NCBI RefSeq assembly: GCF_002368195.1
Contig: NZ_AP018178.1
Coordinates: 1,806,238-1,870,237, forward strand
Direction: 5' to 3'
Origin: Calothrix sp. NIES-2100
GTDB lineage: Bacteria > Cyanobacteriota > Cyanobacteriia > Cyanobacteriales > Nostocaceae
DNA: 64,000 nt
Shown here: positions 25,584 to 34,367 of the stretch, in pieces
Position numbering within the stretch: the first letter of the stretch is position 1
How the letters are laid out: every line of letters begins with the position of its first letter
Position numbers and translations under genes: made by a program
Notes under the pieces: model-generated
Databases searched by the model: none
What the model saw: only the letters and a program-made list of their open reading frames with translations
What the model was told of the DNA's origin: nothing

Positions 25584-26057
25584 TTGTTCTAGTGATGCGT
25601 AGTGGAAAACCGCTTGTTGTGATGTTACTTTTAACACCGATAAGCGGTTTTTTAATGCAGTATACAGTGCGTCTTCCATTTCCTGAAAATAATGGTAATG
25701 GACAAATTCATACTGCATAATATGATTTAACTTCTTCCAGTCATTCAGGGTTGGACAGGTATCAATTAACTTTTCTACTTCCTTTTGCCAACGCGCAAAA
25801 ATCCGGTAGCTGAAAAAGCTGCTGCAAATGTTACCTTTTTCATCCCAAAAGGAAATACATACCTGATGCTTCAGACAATGAATTTTCTTGATTTGCTTAA
25901 CCTTGTAGCCTTTGGCTGTTAAAGCTTCTTTTGCCTCAGCGTGAGAAATATACCACTGTTCTGGTTTAATTTTATTAGCAGCAATCAGGCTTTGACCTTT
26001 GGGGCGATAGGAGTTAATTTTGCGCGCCTTGTACAACATGATGCACCTTTTATGCAA
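25557..26057 (-). CDS. hypothetical protein, convergent with prfA
   Basis: 166 residues, not recognised. The N-terminal part is basic (KARKINSYRPKGQ), the middle has CISFWDEKGNICSSFFSYRI and an acidic/aromatic end. No signal peptide or membrane segment. Its 3' end overlaps the last 27 nt of prfA and reads through the prfA terminator, so the C-terminus may have been added by rearrangement. The first 15 codons recur as a relic at 26613-26670. Confidence 0.5.
   Translation of the reverse strand: MHKRCIMLYKARKINSYRPKGQSLIAANKIKPEQWYISHAEAKEALTAKGYKVKQIKKIHCLKHQVCISFWDEKGNICSSFFSYRIFARWQKEVEKLIDTCPTLNDWKKLNHIMQYEFVHYHYFQEMEDALYTALKNRLSVLKVTSQQAVFHYASLEQLACSTRGR
25606..25653 (+). terminator. intrinsic terminator of the ribosomal operon
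   Basis: AAAACCGCTT (25606-25615) pairs with AAGCGGTTTT (25642-25651) and a run of six T ends the stem. Confidence 0.8.
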
Positions 26058-26231
26058 GTAACAGTCACACCAAAAATTTAGTGGTGGCGTTATCTAACAA
26101 TTACAATTAACATTGTGCAATTACAATTTTCATTGTAGCAAAATATTGACAACTTTTAATGTCAATTAAAAATTAAAATTGTAGGCTTTGCTCATTAAAC
26201 TTGTAAATACAGTTGAATAGCTACATAAGCA

Positions 26232-26594
26232 GTGAACATTGAAAGCAGAGAAAAACTTATTGAAATTATCAAACTAGCTCGTGGTTCCATGAGTCAGCGA
26301 GCCTTTGGCAAGCTTTTGGGAGTTTCAGCTACTGCTGTTCAATTGTGGGAAAAGGGTGTAAACGTGCCAGACACCGAGTATTTAGCGAAAATAGCAGCTA
26401 GAGCAGGCTATACATTAGAAGAGCTACTCAGCTGCTTAGATGGCAAGCCTGTAGCAGAAACTTCAGATTTAAGTTTAATTTTGAGACAAATCAAGCATAT
26501 GCCTCTTAGCCAAGTGGCGCAAATTGTTCAGGCTGCGGCTGATAGACTGGCTGCTGTGGCTGAAGCGTCTGGGGATGAAGCTAAAGCTAGTTGA
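26232..26594 (+). CDS. XRE-family HTH regulator (copy 1)
   Basis: 120 residues. The HTH is at about 14-66 (SMSQRAFGKLLGVSATAVQL, then WEKGVNVPDTEYLAKIAARA). The C-terminal 50 residues are helical and end in AEASGDEAKAS. GTG start; the GTG context AGCAGTGAA is shared by the other copies. The target is unknown. It is divergent from the 166-residue gene, which might be its target. Confidence 0.75.
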   Translation: MNIESREKLIEIIKLARGSMSQRAFGKLLGVSATAVQLWEKGVNVPDTEYLAKIAARAGYTLEELLSCLDGKPVAETSDLSLILRQIKHMPLSQVAQIVQAAADRLAAVAEASGDEAKAS

Positions 26595-26612
26595 ACTAAC
26601 CCACAAGGCGTT

Positions 26613-26670
26613 AGTGGCGATAGGAGTTTATTTTGCTTGGCTTACAAAACATGATGCACCTTCTTTCCAT
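26613..26670 (-). pseudogene. relic of the 5' end of the 25557-26057 gene
   Basis: GGCGATAGGAGTTTATTTTG and ACATGATGCACCTT match the start region of the 166-residue gene. Translated, RRCIMFCKPSKINSYR corresponds to KRCIMLYKARKINSYR, then a stop. A truncated copy made by tandem duplication. Confidence 0.65.
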
Positions 26671-26810
26671 GATTTGACAGCAAGCGGTCTGTCGCGAATT
26701 TCCGCGATAAAATGAATGAGTATCACTATCTTTAAATCTAGATAGGCTGACATTTAAACTTGTAATTTTAAACTCTAAATTTAATTTATCATTGGCAAGC
26801 AAACTTGTAA

Positions 26811-27218
26811 ATGCCTAAATTAAATTATTTATTTAGTGAAAAAAATAGTACAGCAGTGGATTTAGAAGCTAGAAAGAAACTGATTGAAGTCGTGAAAATG
26901 GCTCGTGGCTCGATGAGTCAACGAGCTTTTGGTAAGCTTCTGGGCGTTTCTGCTACTGCGGTGCAATTGTGGGAAAAAGGCGAATCTATTCCAGATACAG
27001 AGAATTTAGCTAACATTGCAGCGAGAGCAGGCTATACGATGGAGGAACTGCTTAACTACCTAGGTGTTAAGCCAATTTCAGAATCTTCCGATGTGAACCA
27101 GATTGTCAAGTACATCAAGTCTATGCCATTGAGTGAAGTAGCGATCATTGGTAGAGCAGTGATGGATAGATTAGCAGCGGCCGCTGAAGCGTCGGTAGAT
27201 GAAGCAAAAGCCAGTTGA
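26811..27218 (+). CDS. XRE-family HTH regulator (copy 2)
   Basis: 135 residues from ATG 26811, or 120 from GTG 26856, which is the position homologous to the copy 1 start (AGCAGTGGA) and my preferred alternative. SMSQRAFGKLLGVSATAVQL is identical to copy 1. Differences concentrate in the C-terminal half (NYLGVKPISESSDVNQIVKY), suggesting different partners. Confidence 0.75.
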   Translation: MPKLNYLFSEKNSTAVDLEARKKLIEVVKMARGSMSQRAFGKLLGVSATAVQLWEKGESIPDTENLANIAARAGYTMEELLNYLGVKPISESSDVNQIVKYIKSMPLSEVAIIGRAVMDRLAAAAEASVDEAKAS

Positions 27219-27298
27219 ATATTTGTGAGGGGTTGGCGATCGCTCATCTGGTAACAACTAAACTTGTAAATACAGTTGCCCATCATCACTCATCTCTC

Positions 27299-27332
27299 AG
27301 ATACCCGACTTCGCAGAAGTTGTCGGGTATCT
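27299..27332. repeat. palindromic hairpin inserted in a relic copy
   Basis: Arms AGATACCCGACTTC and GAAGTTGTCGGGTATCT, 3-nt loop, one small bulge. Same family as 126-158 and 30803-30841. Confidence 0.7.
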
Positions 27333-27341
27333 TGTTGCTAT

Positions 27342-27366
27342 AGCTACACAAGCAGTGAATATTGAA
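27342..27366 (+). pseudogene. third, relic copy of the HTH gene start
   Basis: GCTACACAAGCAGTGAATAT followed by TGAAA matches the start context of copy 1 (GCTACATAAGCAGTGAACAT). The sequence then diverges. The matching upstream part AAACTTGTAAATACAGTTG is at 27260-27278, separated from it by the hairpin insert. Confidence 0.6.
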
Positions 27367-27536
27367 ATGCTTTCTAGCTTTTGTGTATGAGATAACACTG
27401 GTGACGAGCAAGAATCACAAGCAGGCCATTGAAAAATTCAGCATTCAGGATCAAACTGAGTTTACTGAGTTATTATGGAAACCTCGTGTATTAATTGAGA
27501 TAATCATAATATCTGCAATTTTTTAGAGGTGTATCT

Positions 27537-28022
27537 ATGCCGCTAGACGATGAATCTTCACCTTGGCAAGTAGAATCCAGCAATACTTTTGTGCCAATTC
27601 ACCATCAAGGTAATTTAGCCGGTTTCTTAAACAAAGAATATACCGCTCAAATGATTAAATTTTTAAATGACCAAGAAGTTTTAGCTAAAGCTCTTAAATT
27701 AGCTTGCACTGATTTAATTAAAAAAACTGGTGGTGACACCACTCAAGTCAATAATTTAATGAAAAAATATATCAAAATCAGTGAGCGTCCAAAGTACGGC
27801 ACTAGAGCGATCGCCGTTTTATTAAGTGAAAGACAAAAAGCTCTTGATTTGAGTAGTCAGGAGTTTACCAAATTCTGCGATACGTTTAAACTTTCTCCTT
27901 CAGAATTATATGATATTTATGCTGGAGAACCAATAGATGATAGTTTGTTAGCGCCACTTGCACGAATTTTAGGAATATCAAAAGAGCAAGTTCTAGAAGT
28001 GAGAGATGGTGGTGAAGAATAA
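27537..28022 (+). CDS. hypothetical protein with possible C-terminal HTH
   Basis: 161 residues, acidic. The second half (RAIAVLLSERQKALDLSSQE, then FTKFCDTFKLSPSELYDIYA and LARILGISKEQVLEV) has the spacing of a Cro/XRE-like helix bundle but weak consensus. The N-terminal half is unlike families I know. Start ATG after AGAGGTG. It lies 38 nt before the DUF2887 gene and is probably cotranscribed. Confidence 0.55.
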   Translation: MPLDDESSPWQVESSNTFVPIHHQGNLAGFLNKEYTAQMIKFLNDQEVLAKALKLACTDLIKKTGGDTTQVNNLMKKYIKISERPKYGTRAIAVLLSERQKALDLSSQEFTKFCDTFKLSPSELYDIYAGEPIDDSLLAPLARILGISKEQVLEVRDGGEE

Positions 28023-28060
28023 AGCCACCAAAAATTAGCTATGTAACAAAGTAGAATTTC

Positions 28061-28876
28061 GTGAAAACTGATAGTTTATTTTATCGCCTATTTCAAGAAT
28101 TACCCAGCATCTTCTTTGAACTCATTGGCAATCCTGGTGAAGAGGCAAACGATTATCGATTTTCATCGGTTGAAATCAAACAAACCTCATTCAGAATTGA
28201 TGGGGTATTTCTGCCCATACAAACAAATGATAGACCAATTTACTTCGTGGAAGTGCAATTTCAACAAGATGACGAAATTTACTCACGATTGTTCGCAGAA
28301 ATATGTTTATACCTGCGTCATAATAAACCACAGAACGATTGGAACGCTGTAGTTTTATACCCAAACCGGATTGTCGATACAGGAGATATCAAACACTATC
28401 GTGAATTCTTTTTCAGTCACAGAGTTAGACGGATTTATCTCAATGAATTAGGTGAGACTGCAACGCTACCAATTGGGATAGCAACCCTTAAATTAGTAGT
28501 TGAAGAATCAGATACAGCAATCATTCAAGCAAGGGAGTTGATAGAGAGAACTAAACAAGAGATAAACTCACAATTGCAGCAGCAATTATTACAATTAATA
28601 GAGACTATTTTGGTTTACAAATTTCCTAACATGAGTCGGGAGGAAATCGAGGCAATGTTTGGCTTAAGCGAGTTAAAGCAAACAAGATTTTATCAGGAAG
28701 CTTTTCAGGAAGGTAGAGAACAAGGTGAGCGCAGTGGTAAGTTAAAAGCAGTACTACCAATGTTGTCCGCCGGGTTGACTGTAGAGCAAATAGCCGCCGC
28801 TTTGGAATTGAGTGTAGAGGAAGTTAGGCACGCAGTACAACAGCAGTCTTCTAATTCAGATAGCTCCAGAGAATAA
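28061..28876 (+). CDS. DUF2887 / Rpn-like PD-(D/E)XK nuclease family protein
   Basis: 271 residues, GTG start (MKTDSLFYRLFQELPSIFFE, the usual family opening). A nuclease-like core with RIDGVFLP (Asp) and YFVEVQFQQ (E-x-Q) corresponds to the PD-(D/E)XK arrangement of the Rpn/transposase_31 group. A linker of Gln-rich helices follows, and at the end LSAGLTVEQIAAALELSVEE is an HTH-like repeat found in these proteins. Related Rpn proteins promote RecA-independent recombination; activity here is unproven. Many paralogues are usual in Nostocales. Confidence 0.75.
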   Translation: MKTDSLFYRLFQELPSIFFELIGNPGEEANDYRFSSVEIKQTSFRIDGVFLPIQTNDRPIYFVEVQFQQDDEIYSRLFAEICLYLRHNKPQNDWNAVVLYPNRIVDTGDIKHYREFFFSHRVRRIYLNELGETATLPIGIATLKLVVEESDTAIIQARELIERTKQEINSQLQQQLLQLIETILVYKFPNMSREEIEAMFGLSELKQTRFYQEAFQEGREQGERSGKLKAVLPMLSAGLTVEQIAAALELSVEEVRHAVQQQSSNSDSSRE

Positions 28877-29090
28877 CAGTAAAATTTCAGTGCTAAGGTT
28901 AGCCAATGTCGAAATGGGTGGCTTTCATTAGGTATATATAACTTAATTAGCTTTGCGCGTGAAAATCTCAGACTCTTTTTTTATCATTCAGAAATTTTCC
29001 CTGAAGAAATATTAATTAAATTTTGTTAAGATTGACACGGCGTTAGCACTTCATCCCCCAACTACCCATCCCCTACCTAAGAGAAACTTG

Positions 29091-30785
29091 ATGCTGCGAC
29101 TAGAACATATCAGTAAAATTTATCCTACAGGTGAAGTTCTCAAAGACATCAACTGGGAAGTCAAACCAGGCGATCGCATCGGCTTAGTCGGTGTCAATGG
29201 TGCAGGTAAATCTACCCAACTGAAAATCATTTCTGGAGAAATTGAACCCACAGCAGGCGAAATTATTCGTCCTGCGAGCTTACATATAGCTTACCTCAAC
29301 CAAGAGTTTGAAGTAGACCCCAGCCGCACTGTCAGAGAAGAATTTTGGACTGTCTTCCAACAAGCGAATCAAGTGCAGTTGTCTCTAGCACAGGTGACAA
29401 GAGACATGGAAACTGCGACTCCGGAGGAACTAGATAAATTAATCAACAAATTGGATCGCTTACAACGGCAATTTGAAGGACTGGATGGCTACGGCTTAGA
29501 AGCACGCATCGGCAAAATTTTACCAGAGATGGGGTTTGAACCAGAAGATGGCGATCGCCTCGTTAGCGCCTTCTCTGGTGGTTGGCAAATGCGCATGAGT
29601 TTGGGTAAAATCCTGTTGCAAAAACCTGACTTATTGCTACTGGACGAACCGACTAACCATTTAGACTTAGAAACAATTGAGTGGTTAGAAAATTACCTCA
29701 GAAGTCTGACGACTCCAATGGTGATAGTCTCCCATGACCGGGAGTTTCTTGACCGCCTCTGTACCCAAATTGTGGAAACTGAACGTGGTGTTTCTACTAC
29801 ATACCTTGGTAATTATTCCGCATACCTGCTACAAAAAGCCGAAAATGAATCAGCACAGCTTTCTGCTTACGAACGCCAGCAAAAAGAACTAGAGAAACAG
29901 CAAACCTTTGTTGATAGATTTCGCGCTAGTGCTACCCGTAGTACCCAAGCAAAAAGCCGCGAAAAACAACTAGAAAAAATTGAGCGGATTGAAGCACCTA
30001 CATCTGGAGTCAGAACCCTGCATTTCCGCTTCCCGCCTGCACCCCGTAGCGGACGAGAAGTTGTCAATATTAAAGATTTAACTCATATCTATGATGATAA
30101 AATCTTATTTTTGGCAGCAAATCTCTTCATTGAAAGAGGCGATCGCATTGCTTTCTTAGGCCCCAACGGTGCAGGTAAATCTACCCTATTGCGGGTAATT
30201 ATGGGGATGGAACCACCCACAGAAGGAAGCGTGAAATTAGGCGAACACAACGTTATTCCTGGTTACTTCGAGCAAAATCAGGCGGAAGCTTTGGATTTGA
30301 AAAAGACAGTCATGGAAACTATTCACGATGAAGTTCCTGACTGGAAAAATGAAGAAGTTCGCACGCTGTTAGGACGGTTCTTATTTACTGGAGACACCGT
30401 ATTTAAACAAGTTGGCGCATTAAGTGGCGGAGAAAAAGCGCGTCTAGCTTTAGCTAAAATGCTCTTACGTCCAGCCAACTTACTGATTTTAGATGAGCCG
30501 ACAAACCATCTAGATATTCCAGCTAAAGAAATGTTGGAAGAAGCACTGCAAAACTACGATGGTACAGCGATTGTTGTTTCCCATGACCGTTATTTTATCT
30601 CCCAGGTAGCCAATAAAATCGTAGAAATTCGCGATGGTGAATTCCGCGTTTATTTAGGCGATTATCATTACTACCTTGATAAAATTGCTGAAGAAAAAGA
30701 ACAAGCCAAGTTAGCGGCGATCGCAGCTGAAAAGGCTGCTAAAAAAGCTGCTAAAGCCTCTAAAGCGTCAGCCAAACGCAAATAA
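29091..30785 (+). CDS. ABC-F family ATPase
   Basis: 564 residues from ATG 29091 (a TTG directly before it is in frame). Two nucleotide-binding domains: GVNGAGKST (about 34-42) with LLLDEPTNHLDLE, and GPNGAGKST with LSGGEKARLALAKM and LILDEPTNHLD. Between them is the charged linker typical of ABC-F factors. There are no transmembrane segments, so it acts in the cytoplasm, probably on the ribosome. A Lys/Ala-rich tail (EKAAKKAAKASKASAKRK) ends it. It is closer to the Uup/YdiF type than to EttA, judged by overall layout only. Confidence 0.85.
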   Translation: MLRLEHISKIYPTGEVLKDINWEVKPGDRIGLVGVNGAGKSTQLKIISGEIEPTAGEIIRPASLHIAYLNQEFEVDPSRTVREEFWTVFQQANQVQLSLAQVTRDMETATPEELDKLINKLDRLQRQFEGLDGYGLEARIGKILPEMGFEPEDGDRLVSAFSGGWQMRMSLGKILLQKPDLLLLDEPTNHLDLETIEWLENYLRSLTTPMVIVSHDREFLDRLCTQIVETERGVSTTYLGNYSAYLLQKAENESAQLSAYERQQKELEKQQTFVDRFRASATRSTQAKSREKQLEKIERIEAPTSGVRTLHFRFPPAPRSGREVVNIKDLTHIYDDKILFLAANLFIERGDRIAFLGPNGAGKSTLLRVIMGMEPPTEGSVKLGEHNVIPGYFEQNQAEALDLKKTVMETIHDEVPDWKNEEVRTLLGRFLFTGDTVFKQVGALSGGEKARLALAKMLLRPANLLILDEPTNHLDIPAKEMLEEALQNYDGTAIVVSHDRYFISQVANKIVEIRDGEFRVYLGDYHYYLDKIAEEKEQAKLAAIAAEKAAKKAAKASKASAKRK

Positions 30786-31218
30786 TGATGGTGTAGCTTG
30801 GATTTAGAACCCCGATTTCTTCAAGAAGTCGGGGTTCTAAACAGCAATTTTTGCTTCAGTAAGTCTGAATTTTAGGTTAATAAATCCATAATCTTGAAGC
30901 GCTGATAACTCAGATTATTTCGCAATAAGTTGTTAGCTATCAATCAAATAAAAGTATTGATTTCAGAGAGTGAAGATGAAAAATCATCAGTAAGCCTGAA
31001 GCGGAATTACTGACCACAGAGGTTGATTAAAAGCTTTTTTATTGATAATTAGTCCCACACAATTATCACAGAAAATACGCAAAAGTTAGTAAATTTAAAA
31101 AAAATCTAAAAAAAACTGACATGATTCATAAAAGAAGTTAATAAGCAGAAATTCACTTGCAGTGGTGAATAGCAATGGTATCATTCGGGTATTACAAAAA
31201 GTAAAGGGCAATTTTACT
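30786..31218. other. intergenic with palindromic repeat
   Basis: 433 nt. TTAGAACCCCGATTTCTT faces AGAAGTCGGGGTTCTAA at 30803-30841, a near-perfect hairpin close to the ABC-F stop. The remainder is AT-rich and should contain the gpmI promoter. An in-frame GTG at 31162 would lengthen gpmI by 19 residues that do not match the family. Confidence 0.6.
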
Positions 31219-32817
31219 ATGACCAAAGCACCTGTTGCTCCTGTGGTGCTAGTCATTTTAGACGGATGGGGCTACTGCGACCAGAAGCGAGGAAACGCTA
31301 TTGTTAACGCTCAGACTCCAGTAATGGACAGTTTATGGGCAGCTTACCCGCACACCCTCATCCGCACCTCAGGAAAAGCCGTAGGGTTGCCAGATGGACA
31401 AATGGGCAACTCGGAAGTTGGTCATTTGAACATTGGCGCTGGGCGAGTAGTACCGCAAGAATTAGTACGCATCTCCGATGCGGTCGAAGACGGTTCTATC
31501 AAGCTCAACCCAGCACTTGTCAAAATTTGCCAGGAAGTGCGCGATCGCAATGGCAAGCTTCACGTAGTAGGTCTGTGTTCAGAGGGTGGTGTACATTCCC
31601 ATCTCACCCATCTATTCGGACTACTGGACTTAGCTAAGCAAGAGCGAATTTCCCAAGTTTGTATCCACGCCATTACCGATGGTCGTGACACTGCACCCTC
31701 AGAAGGTGTCAAAGCAATTGGTTCGCTGCAAGAATACATAGACCGTGTAGGTGTTGGGCGCATTGTCACCCTCAGCGGTCGCTACTACGCGATGGATCGC
31801 GATCATCGCTGGGATCGGGTTAAACGTGCCTATGACGTAATGACCCAAGATGAAGTGACTGACACTCGTTCGGCTGTAGAAATCTTACAAGCATCTTACG
31901 CCGCCGGGGTCACAGACGAATTCATCAACCCCACACGCATTGCTCCCGGTGCAATAGAACCAGGGGATGGAGTCATATTTTTCAACTTCCGCCCCGATCG
32001 CGCTAGACAACTAACTCAAGCTTTTGTCAGCCCACAATTTACAGGCTTTGAAAGACAGCTAATTCAACCGCTGGCCTTTGCTACTTTTACTCAGTACGAT
32101 CCAGAATTAAAAGTAGCTGTAGCCTTTGAGCCGCAGAATCTCACCAATATTTTGGGAGAGGTAATTGCTAATCACGACCTCAAGCAGTTTCGCACGGCGG
32201 AAACGGAAAAATACGCCCACGTTACTTACTTCTTTAATGGCGGTCTCGAAGACCCTTTTGCGGGCGAAGACCGGGAACTAGTAAGTAGTCCAATGGTAGC
32301 AACTTACGACAAAGCCCCAGCGATGTCAGCAGATGCAGTCACAGAGGTGGCGATCGCGGCCATTGAAAAATGTATCTACTCGTTAGTTGTGATCAACTAT
32401 GCCAACCCAGACATGGTAGGGCATACGGGTCAGATAGAAGCTACGATAGAAGCAATTGAAAAAGTTGATCGCTGTTTGGGTCGCCTACTTGCTAGCATTA
32501 CTAAAGTCGGTGGGACAACAATTATTACTGCTGACCACGGTAATGCTGAACACATGCTTGATGATGCGGGTAATCCTTGGACAGCCCACACCACCAACCC
32601 AGTCCCCTTAATTTTGTTGGAAGGCGAGAAAGTCAAAATCCCTGGACATGGTACAAATGTCGAACTGCGAACCGATGGCAAGCTAGCTGACATTGCGCCG
32701 ACAATTCTAGAGATTTTACAACTACCTCAGCCATCAGAAATGACAGGGCGATCGCTAGTTGTAGCAGCCGGATATGATGTGCAACGCAGTCGTACTCCCG
32801 CGCAAGTAGGTTTGTAA
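31219..32817 (+). CDS. gpmI: 2,3-bisphosphoglycerate-independent phosphoglycerate mutase
   Basis: 532 residues from ATG 31219 (MTKAPVAPVVLVILDGWGYC). GQMGNSEVGHLNIGAGRVV holds the nucleophilic Ser, ITDGRDTAP, GRYYAMDRDHRWDR and TADHGNAEHMLD are the metal and substrate motifs. It interconverts 3- and 2-phosphoglycerate using two Mn2+ in glycolysis. secG follows, a pairing common in cyanobacteria. Confidence 0.96.
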   Translation: MTKAPVAPVVLVILDGWGYCDQKRGNAIVNAQTPVMDSLWAAYPHTLIRTSGKAVGLPDGQMGNSEVGHLNIGAGRVVPQELVRISDAVEDGSIKLNPALVKICQEVRDRNGKLHVVGLCSEGGVHSHLTHLFGLLDLAKQERISQVCIHAITDGRDTAPSEGVKAIGSLQEYIDRVGVGRIVTLSGRYYAMDRDHRWDRVKRAYDVMTQDEVTDTRSAVEILQASYAAGVTDEFINPTRIAPGAIEPGDGVIFFNFRPDRARQLTQAFVSPQFTGFERQLIQPLAFATFTQYDPELKVAVAFEPQNLTNILGEVIANHDLKQFRTAETEKYAHVTYFFNGGLEDPFAGEDRELVSSPMVATYDKAPAMSADAVTEVAIAAIEKCIYSLVVINYANPDMVGHTGQIEATIEAIEKVDRCLGRLLASITKVGGTTIITADHGNAEHMLDDAGNPWTAHTTNPVPLILLEGEKVKIPGHGTNVELRTDGKLADIAPTILEILQLPQPSEMTGRSLVVAAGYDVQRSRTPAQVGL

Positions 32818-32892
32818 AATAGATAACAGTTAACTGTTACCTTAACCCTGGCACTTCTGTTTTGAAATTGACTATCTATTTAGATTCCTACC

Positions 32893-33126
32893 ATGACAGT
32901 TTCTAATATTGTTCAAGGCATTTGGGCACTTTCCGCCGTTGGTTTAATCGTCTTAGTGCTGCTGCATAGTCCTAAAGGAGATGGTATTGGAGCCATTGGT
33001 GGACAAGCTCAACTGTTTAGCAGCGCCAAAAGTGCAGAAAACACCTTAAACCGAATTACTTGGGCATTAACAGTAATTTTTCTCGGTTTAACAGTAGTTT
33101 TGAGTGCTGGTTGGCTACCTAAGTAA
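32893..33126 (+). CDS. secG: Sec translocase subunit SecG
   Basis: 77 residues with two hydrophobic helices (IWALSAVGLIVLVLLHSP and ITWALTVIFLGLTVVLSAGW) and a short loop KGDGIGAIGGQAQLFSSAKS, the SecG signature. It sits beside SecY (16911-18224) in the translocon. Confidence 0.93.
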   Translation: MTVSNIVQGIWALSAVGLIVLVLLHSPKGDGIGAIGGQAQLFSSAKSAENTLNRITWALTVIFLGLTVVLSAGWLPK

Positions 33127-33143
33127 GCAAAGGGAATAGGGAT

Positions 33144-33977
33144 ATGGGGCAAAAAATCCAATACCCAACACCCAACCCCCTAAAAAATTTATTTACACGA
33201 CAGTTACTAGCAGTTCTCACCTTAGCTATTGGCACAGGACTGCTAGTTATTTTTACTAATCTCCCATCAAATGCTTACTTGACAAAAGTAACATCATATA
33301 GTAAAGAATTAATAATTTCCCTCCCCACCTCCCCACCTCCCTCATCCCCGGTTGGTGAGCGAAGTCGAACCACACCCTCCTCTGCCAAACCCCATCCTCT
33401 ACCGCCAAAACTAGCCCAGTGGCAAGATAACACCAACAGTGGCGATTACTTTGCGCAAATTACGCCCACCCAAGTAGGTTATCTGGTTTGGTCACAGTTT
33501 CCCATTCGAGTTTACGTAGAAACACCAACAGCAATTAACAGCCAGCAAGCACAAGCCTGGGTTAACAGCGTCTTACAGGCTGTGCAAGAGTGGAATGTTT
33601 ATTTACCTTTATTGATAGTAGAAAAACCAGAGGTTGCAGATATTAAAATTTTGCGAAAAGCGCCACCTTTGCAAATTTCCCCCACCGATAAAATTCCCCG
33701 TGCGCGTTCCGCCCTAACTACCTACGAGTTATATACCAACAACAAAGTTTTATTGCACCGCTTCACCATATTGTTGAGTCCCAGCCAGACTGGTAATTAT
33801 GTCATAGCCGCAGCTCGTCACGAACTCGGCCACGCCTTGGGAATTTGGGGACATAGCCCACTACAAACTGATGCTCTATACTTTTCTCAAGTTCGCCAAC
33901 CGCCACCGATTTCTCCTAGAGATGTGAATACCTTGAAACGGGTTTATGAACAACCGACCAGTTTGGGGTGGTCTTGA
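33144..33977 (+). CDS. matrixin-like secreted zinc metallopeptidase
   Basis: 277 residues. A hydrophobic N-terminal segment (about 19-37, LLAVLTLAIGTGLLVIFTNL) acts as a signal anchor, followed by a Pro/Ser-rich linker (PTSPPPSSPVGERSR). The catalytic motif AARHELGHALGIWGHSP (about 229-245) is HExxHxxGxxH, with three His zinc ligands and the catalytic Glu, as in M10-type metzincins. SPRDVNTLKRVYEQP near the end is typical of these cyanobacterial proteins. Substrate unknown. It starts 18 nt after secG. Confidence 0.8.
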   Translation: MGQKIQYPTPNPLKNLFTRQLLAVLTLAIGTGLLVIFTNLPSNAYLTKVTSYSKELIISLPTSPPPSSPVGERSRTTPSSAKPHPLPPKLAQWQDNTNSGDYFAQITPTQVGYLVWSQFPIRVYVETPTAINSQQAQAWVNSVLQAVQEWNVYLPLLIVEKPEVADIKILRKAPPLQISPTDKIPRARSALTTYELYTNNKVLLHRFTILLSPSQTGNYVIAAARHELGHALGIWGHSPLQTDALYFSQVRQPPPISPRDVNTLKRVYEQPTSLGWS

Positions 33978-34367
33978 TTGTCGCTGGAGTTTTAGCAGGT
34001 ACTAAAAAAGTCATACCAATTCTGCATAAAGATTCAAACTATATGAGGAACGAACCTCAAAGGGCGCAAAGGACACAAAGAAATAAATAAGAAGTCAACA
34101 AAATTTGGCGCAGCCTCACAAAGAAATAGCATAAAATGTCAAATTTTACAAACTTTTTTAAACCTTAATTTATAAAGCTTTTAGCTAAACATCACCAAGC
34201 GAATTTCTTTTGTAATCTTGGTTTTTGAGACTTAATAAAAACAACAGATATTTGTAAAGATCTGCAAAATGACATTTAAATAAAATCTTGTTATAGCTAG
34301 CGAGCAATCCTGTATGTTATGTGGTAGACATTACTATAATATTTACTGCTCAAGTTAAGAGGTATTT
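33978..34367. other. intergenic, AT-rich, dispersed repeat
   Basis: 390 nt. A fragment AACCTCAAAGGGCGCAAAGG is part of a dispersed family also visible near 45902. No gene is seen. The right part presumably drives the next gene. Confidence 0.55.

Noticed and set aside
31162..31218. GTG 31162 as the gpmI start
   Set aside because: The 19 extra residues (NSNGIIRVLQKVKGNFT region) do not belong to the family; ATG 31219 precedes the conserved core.
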